Assembly (NCBI GenBank): GCA_959347345.1
Contig: OY365738.1
Span: forward strand, 1,760,501-1,824,500
Source of the DNA: an uncultured Amylibacter sp.
GTDB lineage: Bacteria; Pseudomonadota; Alphaproteobacteria; Rhodobacterales; Rhodobacteraceae
Direction: 5' to 3'
Length of the DNA: 64,000 nt
The notes under the pieces are model-generated. The model was not told where the DNA came from and searched no databases. It saw nothing but the letters and a program-made list of their open reading frames with translations. Below, piece by piece: positions 9,614-18,548 of this stretch; within the stretch, counting starts at the first letter, position 1, and each line of letters opens with the position of its first letter. Position numbers and translations under genes: made by a program.

Positions 9614-10552
9614 TTAATCCGCCTTCTTATCAGGTTTATTATCGGGGGGGGTATCAGGTTTGTTATCAGGGCGTGTTTTGGGGGCTTCATCATAAATCAC
9701 AATCGGACGTTCATCATCGGTAATAACCGTGACACTGCGTTTATCACCATCGGTATGTAAATCGGCCCCGCCAAGAACAAATTGGCGCAGGACTCCGCCA
9801 AAGGCTGCCTCCAAATTCTTTTGGGTGAAAACCGTGGCGGTTTTGCCAAAGGCCAGCACCCGTTGATTGATTAAAACACTGTGGTCGCAGAACTCTGGCA
9901 CAGAGCCGAGGTTATGCGTGGCAATCAGCATCACCCGCCCCGAATCACGCATCGCGGTTAGCAGAGCAATCATCATATCCTCGGTTTTCACATCAACCCC
10001 GCTAAACGGCTCATCCAGCAGGATAACTTGGGCATCCTGTGCCAAAGCCCGTGCGAGGAATAGGCGTTTTTTCTGCCCACCTGAAAGCTCGCCAATTTGC
10101 CGATGGCGCAGGTTGGTTAAATCCACGCGGCGGAGGGCTTCGTCCACCTTTTCATGGTCAACTTTACGCGGAATACGCAACATCCCCATGTGCCCATATC
10201 GCCCCATCATCACCACGTCTTGCACCAACACGGGGAAAGACCAATCAATGGTTTCGGACTGTGGCACATAGGCTATCATCTTTTGCGCCAAGGCAGCACG
10301 AACCGATTGCCCCAGAATGGTAATTTGCCCGTTTTGATGCGGTACCAGCCCCATCAAGGCCTTAAACAAGGTGGATTTACCCGCGCCATTGACCCCAACC
10401 AGAGCGGTGATAGAGGCGCTTGGCACAGCAAAACTGGCATCTGTCAGGGCGTTTAGCCCGTTGGCATAGCTGACGGATAAATTTTTGACGCTAATCGCGG
10501 GGGACATATTTTTTACATCGTTTTTCACATCGGTTTTCACAAAAGTTTTCAT
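9614..10552 (-). CDS. sitB: manganese/iron ABC transporter ATP-binding protein SitB
   Basis: ATPase of the SitABCD importer, 312 residues. Walker A GVNGAGKST is at 53-61, signature LSGGQ at 156-160 and Walker B VILLDEPF at 176-183. The ends are odd: the first 15 residues are a K/T/V/D repeat and the last 20 or so are built on repeated DNKPD units, both encoded by short direct repeats. The domain itself begins near MSPAIS (ATG at 10507), a possible alternative start. The ATG at 10552 overlaps the sitA stop by 4 bp, which supports the longer form. Confidence 0.93.
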   Translation of the reverse strand: MKTFVKTDVKNDVKNMSPAISVKNLSVSYANGLNALTDASFAVPSASITALVGVNGAGKSTLFKALMGLVPHQNGQITILGQSVRAALAQKMIAYVPQSETIDWSFPVLVQDVVMMGRYGHMGMLRIPRKVDHEKVDEALRRVDLTNLRHRQIGELSGGQKKRLFLARALAQDAQVILLDEPFSGVDVKTEDMMIALLTAMRDSGRVMLIATHNLGSVPEFCDHSVLINQRVLAFGKTATVFTQKNLEAAFGGVLRQFVLGGADLHTDGDKRSVTVITDDERPIVIYDEAPKTRPDNKPDTPPDNKPDKKAD

Positions 10553-11457
10553 TGCTTTATCTCCTTTATTCCCGCCAAAATCGTTTGCAGAGTCACCTGC
10601 AATAAATCAATATAGGTCGGCACGGGGCCGTCCTTCACCGACAGGCTATCCACATATAAAACCCCGCCATAGGTAGCCCCAACCTCACGGGCAATTTGCT
10701 TGGCAGGCTCGGGTGAAATCGTGGATTCGGAAAATATAACCCCGATATTATGCTCGCGCATCGTATCAATCACAACCCGCACCTGTTTGGGTGTGCCTTG
10801 CTGGTCGGCATTTATCGGCCATAGGAAAAGCTCGCGTAGATTAAAATCCCTTGCAAGATAACTGAACGCACCCTCAGAGGTCACCAACCAACGTGAATCT
10901 TCCGCAAGAGTTTCAAATTCACGGCGAATCGGCGCGAGCGTCTTGGTGATTTGCCTCTTATACCGCGTGGCGTTGATACGGTATGTGTCGGCATTACCTA
11001 CGTCATATTGTATCAGAGCATCACGGATATTATCAATATAAATAAAGGCGGCGTGTTGCGACATCCAGGCGTGGGGGTTTGGCTTGCCACTATAAGGACC
11101 GTTATAGATATCAATCGGAGTGATACCGTTGGTTAATTCCACCACGGGAACCCTGTCCAGATTTTGAAAGAACTGGGCGAACCAGACCTCCAAATTAAAG
11201 CCATTCCAGAGAATCAAATCGGCACGGCGGGCGCGAACGATATCCTTTGGCGTCGGCTCATAATTATGAATCTCCGCCCCGCGTTTAATTAAAGATGTGA
11301 CATTGGCCGCATCGCCCGCGACATTTTGCGCCATATCGGCAAGGACGCTGAAGGTGGTGACGATATTGAGTTTTTGTGTGGATTGCGCCCCCGCTAAAGG
11401 AGCAACCAAAGTGGCGACCAGCATAAAAAACACGCACAGAACAGGGAATTTTGGCAT
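10549..11457 (-). CDS. sitA: manganese/iron-binding periplasmic protein SitA
   Basis: Solute-binding protein of the cluster A-I (TroA/PsaA) class, 302 residues, with a signal peptide ending near residue 24 (LAGAQ). Metal ligands expected for the family are visible: His in EIHNYEPTP, His in NPHAWMSQ, Glu in TSEGAFSYLA and Asp in LYVDSLS. The segments ADLILWNGFNLEVWF, WPINADQQGTPKQV and FSESTISPEPAKQ match SitA proteins more closely than ZnuA, which would carry a His-rich loop that is absent here. I infer Mn(II), possibly Fe(II), as the substrate. It heads the operon, behind a good promoter at 11507-11536. Confidence 0.93.
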   Translation of the reverse strand: MPKFPVLCVFFMLVATLVAPLAGAQSTQKLNIVTTFSVLADMAQNVAGDAANVTSLIKRGAEIHNYEPTPKDIVRARRADLILWNGFNLEVWFAQFFQNLDRVPVVELTNGITPIDIYNGPYSGKPNPHAWMSQHAAFIYIDNIRDALIQYDVGNADTYRINATRYKRQITKTLAPIRREFETLAEDSRWLVTSEGAFSYLARDFNLRELFLWPINADQQGTPKQVRVVIDTMREHNIGVIFSESTISPEPAKQIAREVGATYGGVLYVDSLSVKDGPVPTYIDLLQVTLQTILAGIKEIKQ

Positions 11458-11506
11458 AGAGGTTAGGGCTTTGTTAAAGGTCAGGCGATTTGAAACCGAT
11501 TGGCTC

Positions 11507-11536
11507 AGTATAATCGCAATTTGGGTAAAAAGTCAA
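11507..11536 (-). promoter_or_regulatory. putative sigma70 promoter of sitABCD-lpxK
   Basis: Reading the minus strand, TTGACT (11536-11531) and TATACT (11512-11507) are separated by 18 bp and lie about 50 bp before the sitA start. No clear Fur, Mur or MntR palindrome could be recognised, so metal control is not shown. Confidence 0.6.
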
Positions 11537-11543
11537 ATGACAC

Positions 11544-11571
11544 TTGACATATCCACGCAATAAAATAATAA
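11544..11571 (+). promoter_or_regulatory. putative sigma70 promoter of galU
   Basis: A perfect TTGACA at 11544-11549 is followed after 16 bp by TAATAA (11566-11571), about 34 bp before the galU ATG, which has AAAGGA upstream. It is divergent from, and only 7 bp away from, the -35 box of the sitA promoter, so the two may compete for polymerase. Confidence 0.5.
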
Positions 11572-11604
11572 AATCCCCAAACGAACCCGCAAAAGGACAC
11601 CCAA

Positions 11605-12489
11605 ATGAACCCGAAAATAACCAAAGCCATCTTTCCAGTCGCCGGACTCGGCACGCGATTTCTACCCGCGACAAAATCAATTCCAAAGGAAATGCTGCCT
11701 TTGGTGGATAAACCGTTGTTGCAATACGCGGTGAATGAAGCGCGGGAGGCAGGGATAGAGCAGTTTATTTTCATCACCGCAAGGGAAAAATCCGCCCTAG
11801 CCGATTATTTTGACCGCCATCATTTTTTGGAAGAAATGCTGGATAAAAACGGCAAAGCGGATATTTTGGCACGGGTGCAGGAGTCCAATATCAGCAATGA
11901 ATACGTGGCGTATTTACGTCAGGGACAGCCCTTGGGATTGGGGCATGCCGTCAGTTGCGCTCGGCATTTTATCCATAAGGATGAGTATTTTGCCGTGTTA
12001 TTACCCGATGATGTGATAAAGGCAGAGGTCGGGTGTTTGAAACAAATGGTGCAGATGTGGCAGGACACGCCGACTAATATAGTGGGGGCGATGCAGGTTT
12101 CGCGTGATGTGGTGTCAAGCTATGGTATTTTGGATATGGCGGGGCGTGATGAAAATATCGCCCATCTGCGTGGTTTGGTGGAAAAGCCGAAAGTGGCTGA
12201 TGCGCCGTCTGATTGTGCCGTGATTGGGCGGTATATTTTATCGCCAAGGGTTATGGATCATTTGTCTGATACCCCCGCGGGTGCGGGTGGGGAGATTCAA
12301 TTGACCGATGCGTTGAATCAAGAGATAAAAACAGGGGCAGAGGTGAAAGGATATTTTTTCAATGGCGAGCGGTATGATTGCGGAACGCCAGATGGGTTTT
12401 TGCAGGCGACTATTGAATTTGGACTGGCCAATCCTCAAACTCGCGGGGGATTGGAAGCGTTTTTACACAAACGGTTTATGAGCGATTAG
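11605..12489 (+). CDS. galU: UTP--glucose-1-phosphate uridylyltransferase
   Basis: Makes UDP-glucose from UTP and glucose-1-phosphate, feeding envelope polysaccharide and glycolipid synthesis. The 294-residue length is standard. The nucleotide-binding AGLGTRFLPATKSIPKEMLP lies at about 13-32 (Gly-rich loop and catalytic lysine region), LLPDDVIKAE near 132-141, and GGEIQLTDALN near 225-235. It stands alone between the divergent sit promoter and gpsA. The last codon and TAG stop form the first unit of a period-7 tandem array (12484-12515). Confidence 0.97.
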   Translation: MNPKITKAIFPVAGLGTRFLPATKSIPKEMLPLVDKPLLQYAVNEAREAGIEQFIFITAREKSALADYFDRHHFLEEMLDKNGKADILARVQESNISNEYVAYLRQGQPLGLGHAVSCARHFIHKDEYFAVLLPDDVIKAEVGCLKQMVQMWQDTPTNIVGAMQVSRDVVSSYGILDMAGRDENIAHLRGLVEKPKVADAPSDCAVIGRYILSPRVMDHLSDTPAGAGGEIQLTDALNQEIKTGAEVKGYFFNGERYDCGTPDGFLQATIEFGLANPQTRGGLEAFLHKRFMSD

Positions 12490-12515
12490 TGATTAGTGAT
12501 TAGTGATTAGTGATT
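12484..12515 (+). repeat. GATTAGT period-7 tandem array starting at the galU stop
   Basis: Four perfect copies of GATTAGT plus a partial fifth. The first copy holds the last Asp codon and TAG stop of galU. As the unit is 7 bp, each further copy moves its TAG by one frame, so three copies place a stop in every forward frame. Confidence 0.9.
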
Positions 12516-12540
12516 TTATAGAATCATTATCATCTTGTAA

Positions 12541-12638
12541 CCAAAGGGCTTTTGGCATGCTCCCGCGAAGCGGGGGCTACGCACAAAAGACCACGCTGGT
12601 CGGCATTCGCGTAAGCGATGACGAAGACCCGCAAGGGC
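12541..12638 (-). repeat. dispersed hairpin repeat, copy A (abuts gpsA stop)
   Basis: On the minus strand this reads the family core GCCCTTGCGGGTCTTCGTCAT (12638-12618), then ATGCCGACCAG, a small GACCA/TGGTC hairpin (12589-12601) and a CCCGC/GCGGG hairpin (12562-12574). The same modules recur at 49263-49282, 49323-49398, 49683-49722 and 49881-49902. It shares its first base with the gpsA stop codon. No coding potential or transposase is present. Confidence 0.75.
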
Positions 12639-13603
12639 TATTCATCGCGCAAAGGTCGCGCCATCAAAACCGTTAAGGCCTGTTTCACATCCATCTTCCG
12701 CTCTAAGATTTGCGCCATAGTCGCGATGATTGGAATATCCACCCCTGCGACCTCTGCCAGTTTCAAACACGCAAAGGCGGTGGCGACACCTTCAAAGGTT
12801 TGCTCGCCCAGAAATTTGTTTGAACGCGCCAAAGCCTCGCCAAATTGGAAATTGCGCGATTGGGCGGAGGTACAAGATAACACCAAATCGCCAAACCCTG
12901 ATAGACCCATTAGTGTTTCACGCCTTGCCCCAAGGGCGACGGCAAGGCGGGATAGCTCTGCCATGCCACGGGTTATCAGGGCAGCCCCCGCACTCGCCCC
13001 CAAATCCGCACCCGCATTCAACCCCGCGGCAAGGGCGATGACATTTTTTAACGCCCCGCCCAGTTGCACTCCTATTACATCATCGGATAAATAAAACCGC
13101 AACTGCGTGCCAGAAAACAAGGTTTGCAGGGTTCGCCCGATTTGTGCATCCGCACACCCAAGCGTTAGGGCTGCGGGTAAGCCACGCGCAATTTCGCAGG
13201 CAAAACCCGGACCACTGATAACCGCGATTTGGGCGGTTGGGTGAAATTCCGCCAGAATTTGACTTTGTAAGAGACCCGTTTTAACCTCTATTCCTTTCGC
13301 ACATAAAACCATCGGTGAGTTGGGCAGAATAGGTTTATCGGACAAAAACCCCCGTAAGTTCTGCGCGGGTAAGGCGATTAAAACCGCCTCTGCCCCCGCT
13401 AAATCCGCCAAATCGGCGGTGGGAGTGATACGCTCATTCAGCCGCACCCCCGCCAAATAACGCGGATTTTCACGCTCCCGCGCCATCCGTTCCATCAGCC
13501 CGGCATCGCGTCCCCATAAAACGCAATCGCGCCCCTGTGCCGACAAAGCCACCGCCAAAGCCGTGCCAAAAGACCCCGCGCCGATTATCGCAATTTTGCT
13601 CAT
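12638..13603 (-). CDS. gpsA: NAD(P)-dependent glycerol-3-phosphate dehydrogenase
   Basis: Reduces dihydroxyacetone phosphate to sn-glycerol-3-phosphate for phospholipid synthesis. I start it at the ATG at 13603 ([16 protein letters not shown]), which gives 321 residues and an ATGA overlap with tsaD; the in-frame ATG at 13663 would add 20 residues inside tsaD. The GAGSFG dinucleotide-binding loop is at about 8-13, CAKGIE near 115 and the catalytic lysine in [12 protein letters not shown] near 186-197. Coupling to tsaD is a common alphaproteobacterial arrangement. Confidence 0.96.
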   Translation of the reverse strand: MSKIAIIGAGSFGTALAVALSAQGRDCVLWGRDAGLMERMARERENPRYLAGVRLNERITPTADLADLAGAEAVLIALPAQNLRGFLSDKPILPNSPMVLCAKGIEVKTGLLQSQILAEFHPTAQIAVISGPGFACEIARGLPAALTLGCADAQIGRTLQTLFSGTQLRFYLSDDVIGVQLGGALKNVIALAAGLNAGADLGASAGAALITRGMAELSRLAVALGARRETLMGLSGFGDLVLSCTSAQSRNFQFGEALARSNKFLGEQTFEGVATAFACLKLAEVAGVDIPIIATMAQILERKMDVKQALTVLMARPLRDE

Positions 13604-14730
13604 ACCTTTGCCCCCCGTTTGCCACTGCCCAACTTGGGCGTTGCCATTATATCCAAAGGCCAACGCGGACGGGCAACCAATCCCATACCATCAAACCGAC
13701 CGCCAGCAAACTGCTCGCCCCCCGCCCAAGCAATCATCGCCGCATTATCGGTGCAATACTTTAAAGGCGGGGCGATAAAGGCAAACCCCGCCTTATCCGC
13801 GACTTCTTTTAAAGCTTCGCGAATACATAAGTTAGCCCCGACTCCCCCTGCAACCGCGATAACCGGGGTTGGGATTGCCACACCCGCATCGGCGCAAACC
13901 GTGCGAAATAGCGCGATTGCTTTTGCCGTTTTTATCGCCAAAATCCGTGCCACAGCCCATTGAAATGAGGCACATAAATCGGCGCGATCAGAAACAGACA
14001 ACCCATTGTTATCCGCCACCACCTTATCGCGAGCAAAACGCAACGCGGTTTTTAATCCAGAAAAGCTCATATCACAGCCCTCCGCCCGCGCCATCGGCAA
14101 GGGGAAATCAAACCGATTTTTATCCCCCAAACGCGCGGTTTGCTCCACAAGCATCCCACCAGGATAGCCCAAACCCAGCAGTTTCGCCACTTTATCAAAG
14201 GCTTCACCTGGGGCATCGTCAATGGTTGTGCCAAGACGGATAAAATGCTCTGCCGCCAAAACTGCCAAAAACTGGCAATGACCGCCACTGATTAAAACCA
14301 TCAAATACGGATAGGCCACCCCGTCCGTCATACGCGGGGTAAGGGCGTGACCGGCCAGATGATTAACGCCAATCAGGGGCAAATCCGCGCCAATCGCCAA
14401 ACCTTTGGCGCACATAATCCCGCTGAGTAACCCACCGATAAGACCTGGACCGGCACTAACCGCTATCGCATCCATGGAATTTAGCGTGCGGTTGGCTTTG
14501 TCTAGCGCCGATTTCACGCAGATATCCACCCGTTCGGCATGGGCGCGGGCGGCGATTTCTGGCACAACCCCGCCGAATACATCGTGTAACCCCGCTTGGT
14601 CGGCGATGATGTTTGATAAAATTCGGGCGGGTTTGGGTTTATCCAAAGGTTTCACCGCCCGTGGCACACACACCACGGCGGCGGCGGTTTCATCGCATGT
14701 GCTTTCAATACCTAAAATGCAAAGTGTCAT
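13600..14730 (-). CDS. tsaD: tRNA N6-threonylcarbamoyladenosine synthase subunit TsaD
   Basis: Transfers the threonylcarbamoyl group to A37 of ANN-decoding tRNAs together with TsaB and TsaE. The opening [16 protein letters not shown] (about 5-20) and the metal-binding HLAGH (near 124-128) are diagnostic, as is SGGHCQFL (near 149-156). At 376 residues it is slightly longer than most, with a basic Gly/Lys tail. It is divergent from hemD across only 83 bp. In most alphaproteobacteria hemC would lie between the two, but there is no room for it here. Confidence 0.96.
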   Translation of the reverse strand: MTLCILGIESTCDETAAAVVCVPRAVKPLDKPKPARILSNIIADQAGLHDVFGGVVPEIAARAHAERVDICVKSALDKANRTLNSMDAIAVSAGPGLIGGLLSGIMCAKGLAIGADLPLIGVNHLAGHALTPRMTDGVAYPYLMVLISGGHCQFLAVLAAEHFIRLGTTIDDAPGEAFDKVAKLLGLGYPGGMLVEQTARLGDKNRFDFPLPMARAEGCDMSFSGLKTALRFARDKVVADNNGLSVSDRADLCASFQWAVARILAIKTAKAIALFRTVCADAGVAIPTPVIAVAGGVGANLCIREALKEVADKAGFAFIAPPLKYCTDNAAMIAWAGGEQFAGGRFDGMGLVARPRWPLDIMATPKLGSGKRGAKV

Positions 14731-14813
14731 TGTAAAAATTCACGACTTGGGTTATAGTTCGGCTTCACGCCCTATCATTCCCCTATCATTCATCGCATCA
14801 ATCTGCAACTGTT

Positions 14814-15509
14814 ATGACCGCATCCAAACCCTATCTTATGATGATTCGCCCGAAATCGCGGGCGCGCGATTTTGTTCGCGCGGCGGGGGTGGAGGCGACG
14901 CGGGTGCTCTATACCCCCCTGATACGGATTGTTTTTAATGATATTATTCTGCCAAATCCGCGTGGGGCGGGGTTTATTTTCACCTCTGCCACGGGGGTTT
15001 TGGCGATGGCTCGGCACTATAACGGCGATGGGCGGTTGGCGTTTTGCGTGGGGGAGATGACGGCAGAACAGGCTCGGCTGGCGGGGTTTAACCCCGTGGT
15101 AGTTGCCCAAACGGCGCAGGAATTGCTGGGGCAAATTCCGATCGGTGATTATATTTATCCACGCTGTGCGCAGGTTGCCTTTGATTTAACGGGTGCCTTG
15201 CGTGAAAAGGGGGGTTTTGTGCAAGATGTTATTGCCTACGCCCAACATCCGCGTGATTTAACACGGGCAGAGCATCAATCCTTGCAAAATCGCACCCTCT
15301 GTATTCCGGTTTTTTCTGCCTTTGGGGCAGAATGTTTGCTGCCTGTACTGGCGGGGTTAGAGCCGCATCGGTTAAAAATCCTTGCCATCAGTGAAACCGT
15401 GGCGATACGATTTGACAAATCTTTGATAAAAGTGGAAACTGCACCCGAGCCAACCCGTGCTGCCATGATTGCGCGGCTGGGCGAAATTATGACCCAACCG
15501 AATCTATAA
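14814..15509 (+). CDS. hemD: uroporphyrinogen-III synthase
   Basis: Closes and inverts ring D of hydroxymethylbilane to give uroporphyrinogen III. HemD is poorly conserved, but this 231-residue protein shows the two-lobed pattern: MIRPKSRARDF at the N-terminus, the first hinge GFIFTSATGVLAMAR near 49-63 and the matching IPVFSAFGAECLLPVLAGL near 163-181. Its place before a mitofilin-like and a HemY-like gene, and opposite tsaD, is the standard alphaproteobacterial hemD location, which makes the call firm despite weak motifs. Confidence 0.88.
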   Translation: MTASKPYLMMIRPKSRARDFVRAAGVEATRVLYTPLIRIVFNDIILPNPRGAGFIFTSATGVLAMARHYNGDGRLAFCVGEMTAEQARLAGFNPVVVAQTAQELLGQIPIGDYIYPRCAQVAFDLTGALREKGGFVQDVIAYAQHPRDLTRAEHQSLQNRTLCIPVFSAFGAECLLPVLAGLEPHRLKILAISETVAIRFDKSLIKVETAPEPTRAAMIARLGEIMTQPNL

Positions 15510-15525
15510 AAGCAATAAAAAAGCG

Positions 15526-16707
15526 ATGAAAATGAAACCAGATGAGCCAAAAATGTTAGATAATAAATCGCCAAAACGCGGGGGATTTATTACAAGAATC
15601 TTTTCAGGAAAAAAGAAAATTTTCCGATGGATTTTGTTTGGCTTGCCGATAATTTTAATCGTGGGGTTTTTGGCAAGTGTCGCCTTTTGGCTCTATGGAC
15701 AAAATACCGCCCTGTGGCAGGATTTGGCAAACCAAGCCCTGCGTTTGGATGGTTATGAAACCACCGCCAAACAGGCTACAGGTGCGCAACAGCAACGCGA
15801 ACAAACGCTACTTGCACGGCTGGATATTTTGGAATCCACGCAGGAGGATAGCGGGGAGGATACCATCAATCAAACGATGGACGCACTGGCGCAGAAACTA
15901 GTTGATGAAACCGATAGTCTTCGCGGGCAAATCCGCGATAATACCGCCGCTTTGGCGAATTTGCAAAAGAATTTGGCACGGCTTTTGACCGATATAAATA
16001 ATGCCCCAGAACAGGGGGAAACAGGAATATCCCCCGCACAAATCGCGGCGATTCGTGGCGAGCTAAATACAGCGATTGATATTTTGCAAACCCAGCAGGA
16101 TGCTCTAACCACTCGTCTCAATACCCATATAAAACAGGCAAATAGGCAAGCCCTACCACTTGGCGATACCGCCGAAACTGCGCGTCAAACGGCTTTGACG
16201 CAACTACACACGGTTTTGCTAACGGGGGGTAGTTTGAACCCTGCGTTGACCCTGCTACGCAATTCGGGGGTGTCCATCCCCGAAGACTTAAAACCCTTTG
16301 AAACCACAGCCATTATTGGCATGCAAACCCTAAAAACCACCTTTGCCCCAGCAGCCAGATCTGCCTTAGCATCGGCACAGTCTGAACAAATCAAATCGGC
16401 AACAGGGCTGATGGATAGGGTGTTTTATTTCTTAAAATCGCAAATCCAAGTGCGCTCCTTACACTCACAAAACGGGGCACAAAACGGGGCACAAAACGGG
16501 GCGGATACCGATGCGATTTTGGCACGGATGCAGGTCGCCTTGGATAGCAATAATCTGGCAGAGGTTTTAACCCAAGCCAGCACCCTGACCCCCGCCACGC
16601 AAACCGCTTTGGGTGATTGGCTACCCCAAGCCCAAACACAAAACACCGCAACCCAAGCCGTGATGGATTTCCAAAATACAAGCAACTCTACAGGCACCCA
16701 AAAATGA
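15526..16707 (+). CDS. mitofilin/Mic60-like inner membrane protein
   Basis: A 393-residue protein with a short basic N-terminus, one transmembrane helix (about 36-60), a long periplasmic coiled-coil region rich in Gln, Leu and Ala (about 85-215) and a C-terminal helical domain (about 230-385) typical of COG4223. Alphaproteobacterial relatives are the bacterial counterparts of Mic60, which shapes inner membranes, and are found next to hem genes. A perfect 12-bp tandem triplication (16466-16501) encodes repeated NGAQ. ATGs at 15532 and 15553 are alternative starts. Its stop overlaps the start of the next gene in an ATGA. Confidence 0.87.
   Translation: MKMKPDEPKMLDNKSPKRGGFITRIFSGKKKIFRWILFGLPIILIVGFLASVAFWLYGQNTALWQDLANQALRLDGYETTAKQATGAQQQREQTLLARLDILESTQEDSGEDTINQTMDALAQKLVDETDSLRGQIRDNTAALANLQKNLARLLTDINNAPEQGETGISPAQIAAIRGELNTAIDILQTQQDALTTRLNTHIKQANRQALPLGDTAETARQTALTQLHTVLLTGGSLNPALTLLRNSGVSIPEDLKPFETTAIIGMQTLKTTFAPAARSALASAQSEQIKSATGLMDRVFYFLKSQIQVRSLHSQNGAQNGAQNGADTDAILARMQVALDSNNLAEVLTQASTLTPATQTALGDWLPQAQTQNTATQAVMDFQNTSNSTGTQK
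16466..16501 (+). repeat. 12-bp tandem repeat inside the mitofilin-like gene
   Basis: Three perfect copies of CACAAAACGGGG (16466-16477, 16478-16489, 16490-16501). Twelve bases keep the frame, so copy-number change would add or remove four residues (NGAQ) without breaking the protein. Confidence 0.9.
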
Positions 16708-18098
16708 TTTGGACGCTGATTCGCATTGTTATTTTTGTCGCAATTGTCGGGCTACTCGCCCTTGGCTTTGGCGCACTGGCGGATCAAGGCGGGATGGTGA
16801 TTGTTCAACTGCTGGGGGTTGAGGTTTCTATGACCCCATCAATCGCCACCTTGCTGATTTTACTGGGGATTTTTATCCTTTGGCTGGTGCAAAAACTGGT
16901 TGGGCTTATTATCGCGGTTATTCGGTTTTTGAACGGAGATGAAACCGCACTGGGGCGGTATTTTTCGCGTAATCGGCAAAAACGCGCCTTTGCCCTGCTG
17001 GCCGATTCGATGACGGCTTTGGCAACGGGCGATGGCAAAGCCGCATTAACCGCGGTAAAAAAGGCCGAGCGGATTTTGCCGAATCACACCCTGACCCATT
17101 TTATCGGGGCGCAATCGGCGCATCTGGCGGGGAATGAAAAACGCAGTTTGCATTATTACAAACAATTGCTGGATAATAAACGCACGCGGTTTGCCGCGTT
17201 GCAGGGATTGATACATAAAAAACTCTCACGGGGGGAGGAGTCTTCGGCGCAGGTTTTGGCAGAAAAGGCAGTGGAGGAAAATCCCAAACACGCGGGCAGC
17301 CTATCCGTGCTAATGGATTTACAGATTAAAACAAAGGATTGGGCCGGGGCGATGGAGACCCTTGCCAAACAAACCCGAGCGCGGGTGATTTCACGCGAAG
17401 TCGGGCGCAGGCGGGGTGCGGTTTTGGCCTTGGCACGGGCGAGCGTTTTGCTGGATGCTGGTGATATTAACGCAGGCAAAGCCCTTGCCATACAGGCGAA
17501 TAAAGCCGCCCCTGCCCTGGTTCCTGCGGCGATTTTGGCGGCTGAAATGGCAATGTTGGATAATTCCCCCCGTGTGGCAACACGGATTTTACGCAAAAGC
17601 TGGACGCTCGCCCCCCATCCCGATAGTGCTAGCGCCTTTGCCACGCTTGCCCCCGATGAAACGGCAAAAGCACGGTTGCGCCGTTTTTCTGGTTTATTAA
17701 AAGCCGTGCCAGAGCATGTGGAAACTCACCTGCTCCGCGCCGAATTGTTATTACAGGCAGAGGATTTTCCCAGCGCGAGGCGGGCGTTAAATGACACGGT
17801 AGAGGATGATCCGACGCTGCGTTCGCTCAGCCTAATGGCGGCGATTGAACGGGGCGAGGGGGCGGCGGATCACGTGGTGCGCAGTTGGTTAAATAAAGCC
17901 TTGGATGCACCGCGTGGGGCGCAATGGATTTGTGGCAACTGCCATAATATCGCCCCGCGGTGGGCTGCCGTTTGCCCGAATTGTGGCGGGTTTGATAGGG
18001 TGGATTGGACGCGGGCAAAATCTGATTCGCACGGCGATTCGGATGGCACGGATAATACTTTGGGTTTCACCGCGTCCCTGATGAGTGAAAAGATATAA
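16704..18098 (+). CDS. HemY-like TPR membrane protein with C-terminal zinc ribbon
   Basis: Member of the HemY N-terminal family found after hemD in proteobacteria; it is not the HemY-type protoporphyrinogen oxidase, and its role in heme metabolism is unproven. From the ATG at 16704 it has 464 residues: two membrane helices (about 5-26 and 35-63), a long helical TPR region (about 90-390), and near the C-terminus two CxxC pairs (CGNC at about 410-413 and CPNC at 424-427) likely to bind zinc, followed by an acidic tail. An upstream in-frame ATG (16617) lies within the mitofilin-like gene; the ATGA overlap at 16704 decides the start. Confidence 0.9.
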   Translation: MIWTLIRIVIFVAIVGLLALGFGALADQGGMVIVQLLGVEVSMTPSIATLLILLGIFILWLVQKLVGLIIAVIRFLNGDETALGRYFSRNRQKRAFALLADSMTALATGDGKAALTAVKKAERILPNHTLTHFIGAQSAHLAGNEKRSLHYYKQLLDNKRTRFAALQGLIHKKLSRGEESSAQVLAEKAVEENPKHAGSLSVLMDLQIKTKDWAGAMETLAKQTRARVISREVGRRRGAVLALARASVLLDAGDINAGKALAIQANKAAPALVPAAILAAEMAMLDNSPRVATRILRKSWTLAPHPDSASAFATLAPDETAKARLRRFSGLLKAVPEHVETHLLRAELLLQAEDFPSARRALNDTVEDDPTLRSLSLMAAIERGEGAADHVVRSWLNKALDAPRGAQWICGNCHNIAPRWAAVCPNCGGFDRVDWTRAKSDSHGDSDGTDNTLGFTASLMSEKI

Positions 18099-18110
18099 GC
18101 CCACGCGTGG

Positions 18111-18530
18111 CTAAACGCTCACCCCTGCCAAGGCACAAATAATCCGCCATTGCTCGGCACTGACAGGTTGCACTGATAGGCGCGAGTTTTTCACCAACAC
18201 CATATCTGCCAATTCCGCACGGGCTTTTATCTCATGCAAAGTGACGGGTGTTACCACGGGTTTTACCGCTTTGACATCCACGCATTCCCACCTTGCGTCA
18301 TCAGTCGTGCTATCAGGGTGCGCCAGTTTGCAAACCTCAACAATTCCAACAATCGCTTTTTCCGTCAAACTATGATAGAAAAACCCCAAATCACCAAGCC
18401 GCATTTCACGCATATTATTGCGGGCTTGATAATTGCGCACTCCATCCCATTCTTCGCCCAACTCACCCCGTGCGACTTGCTGCTGCCAAGACCAAGTATT
18501 CGGCTCTGATTTAAATAACCAATAGTGCAT
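18111..18530 (-). CDS. EVE domain protein
   Basis: A 139-residue EVE-domain protein (PUA-like fold). The start MHYWLFKSEPNTWSW, EWDGVRNYQARNNMREM (about 28-44) and GFFYHS (49-54) are family hallmarks. EVE and YTH folds bind modified bases, and some EVE proteins read modified cytosine in DNA or tRNA; the ligand here is not known. It is convergent with the HemY-like gene; the 12 bp between the stops lie within a perfect CCACGCGTGG palindrome region (18104-18113). It follows rsmD by 18 bp and is probably in the same transcript. Confidence 0.92.
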   Translation of the reverse strand: MHYWLFKSEPNTWSWQQQVARGELGEEWDGVRNYQARNNMREMRLGDLGFFYHSLTEKAIVGIVEVCKLAHPDSTTDDARWECVDVKAVKPVVTPVTLHEIKARAELADMVLVKNSRLSVQPVSAEQWRIICALAGVSV

Positions 18531-18548
18531 TTTATTCTCCTTAAAATT

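Noticed and set aside
18104..18113. CCACGCGTGG palindrome between the convergent HemY-like and EVE genes as a terminator
   Set aside because: The stem is only 5 bp without a loop and no T-run follows on either strand.
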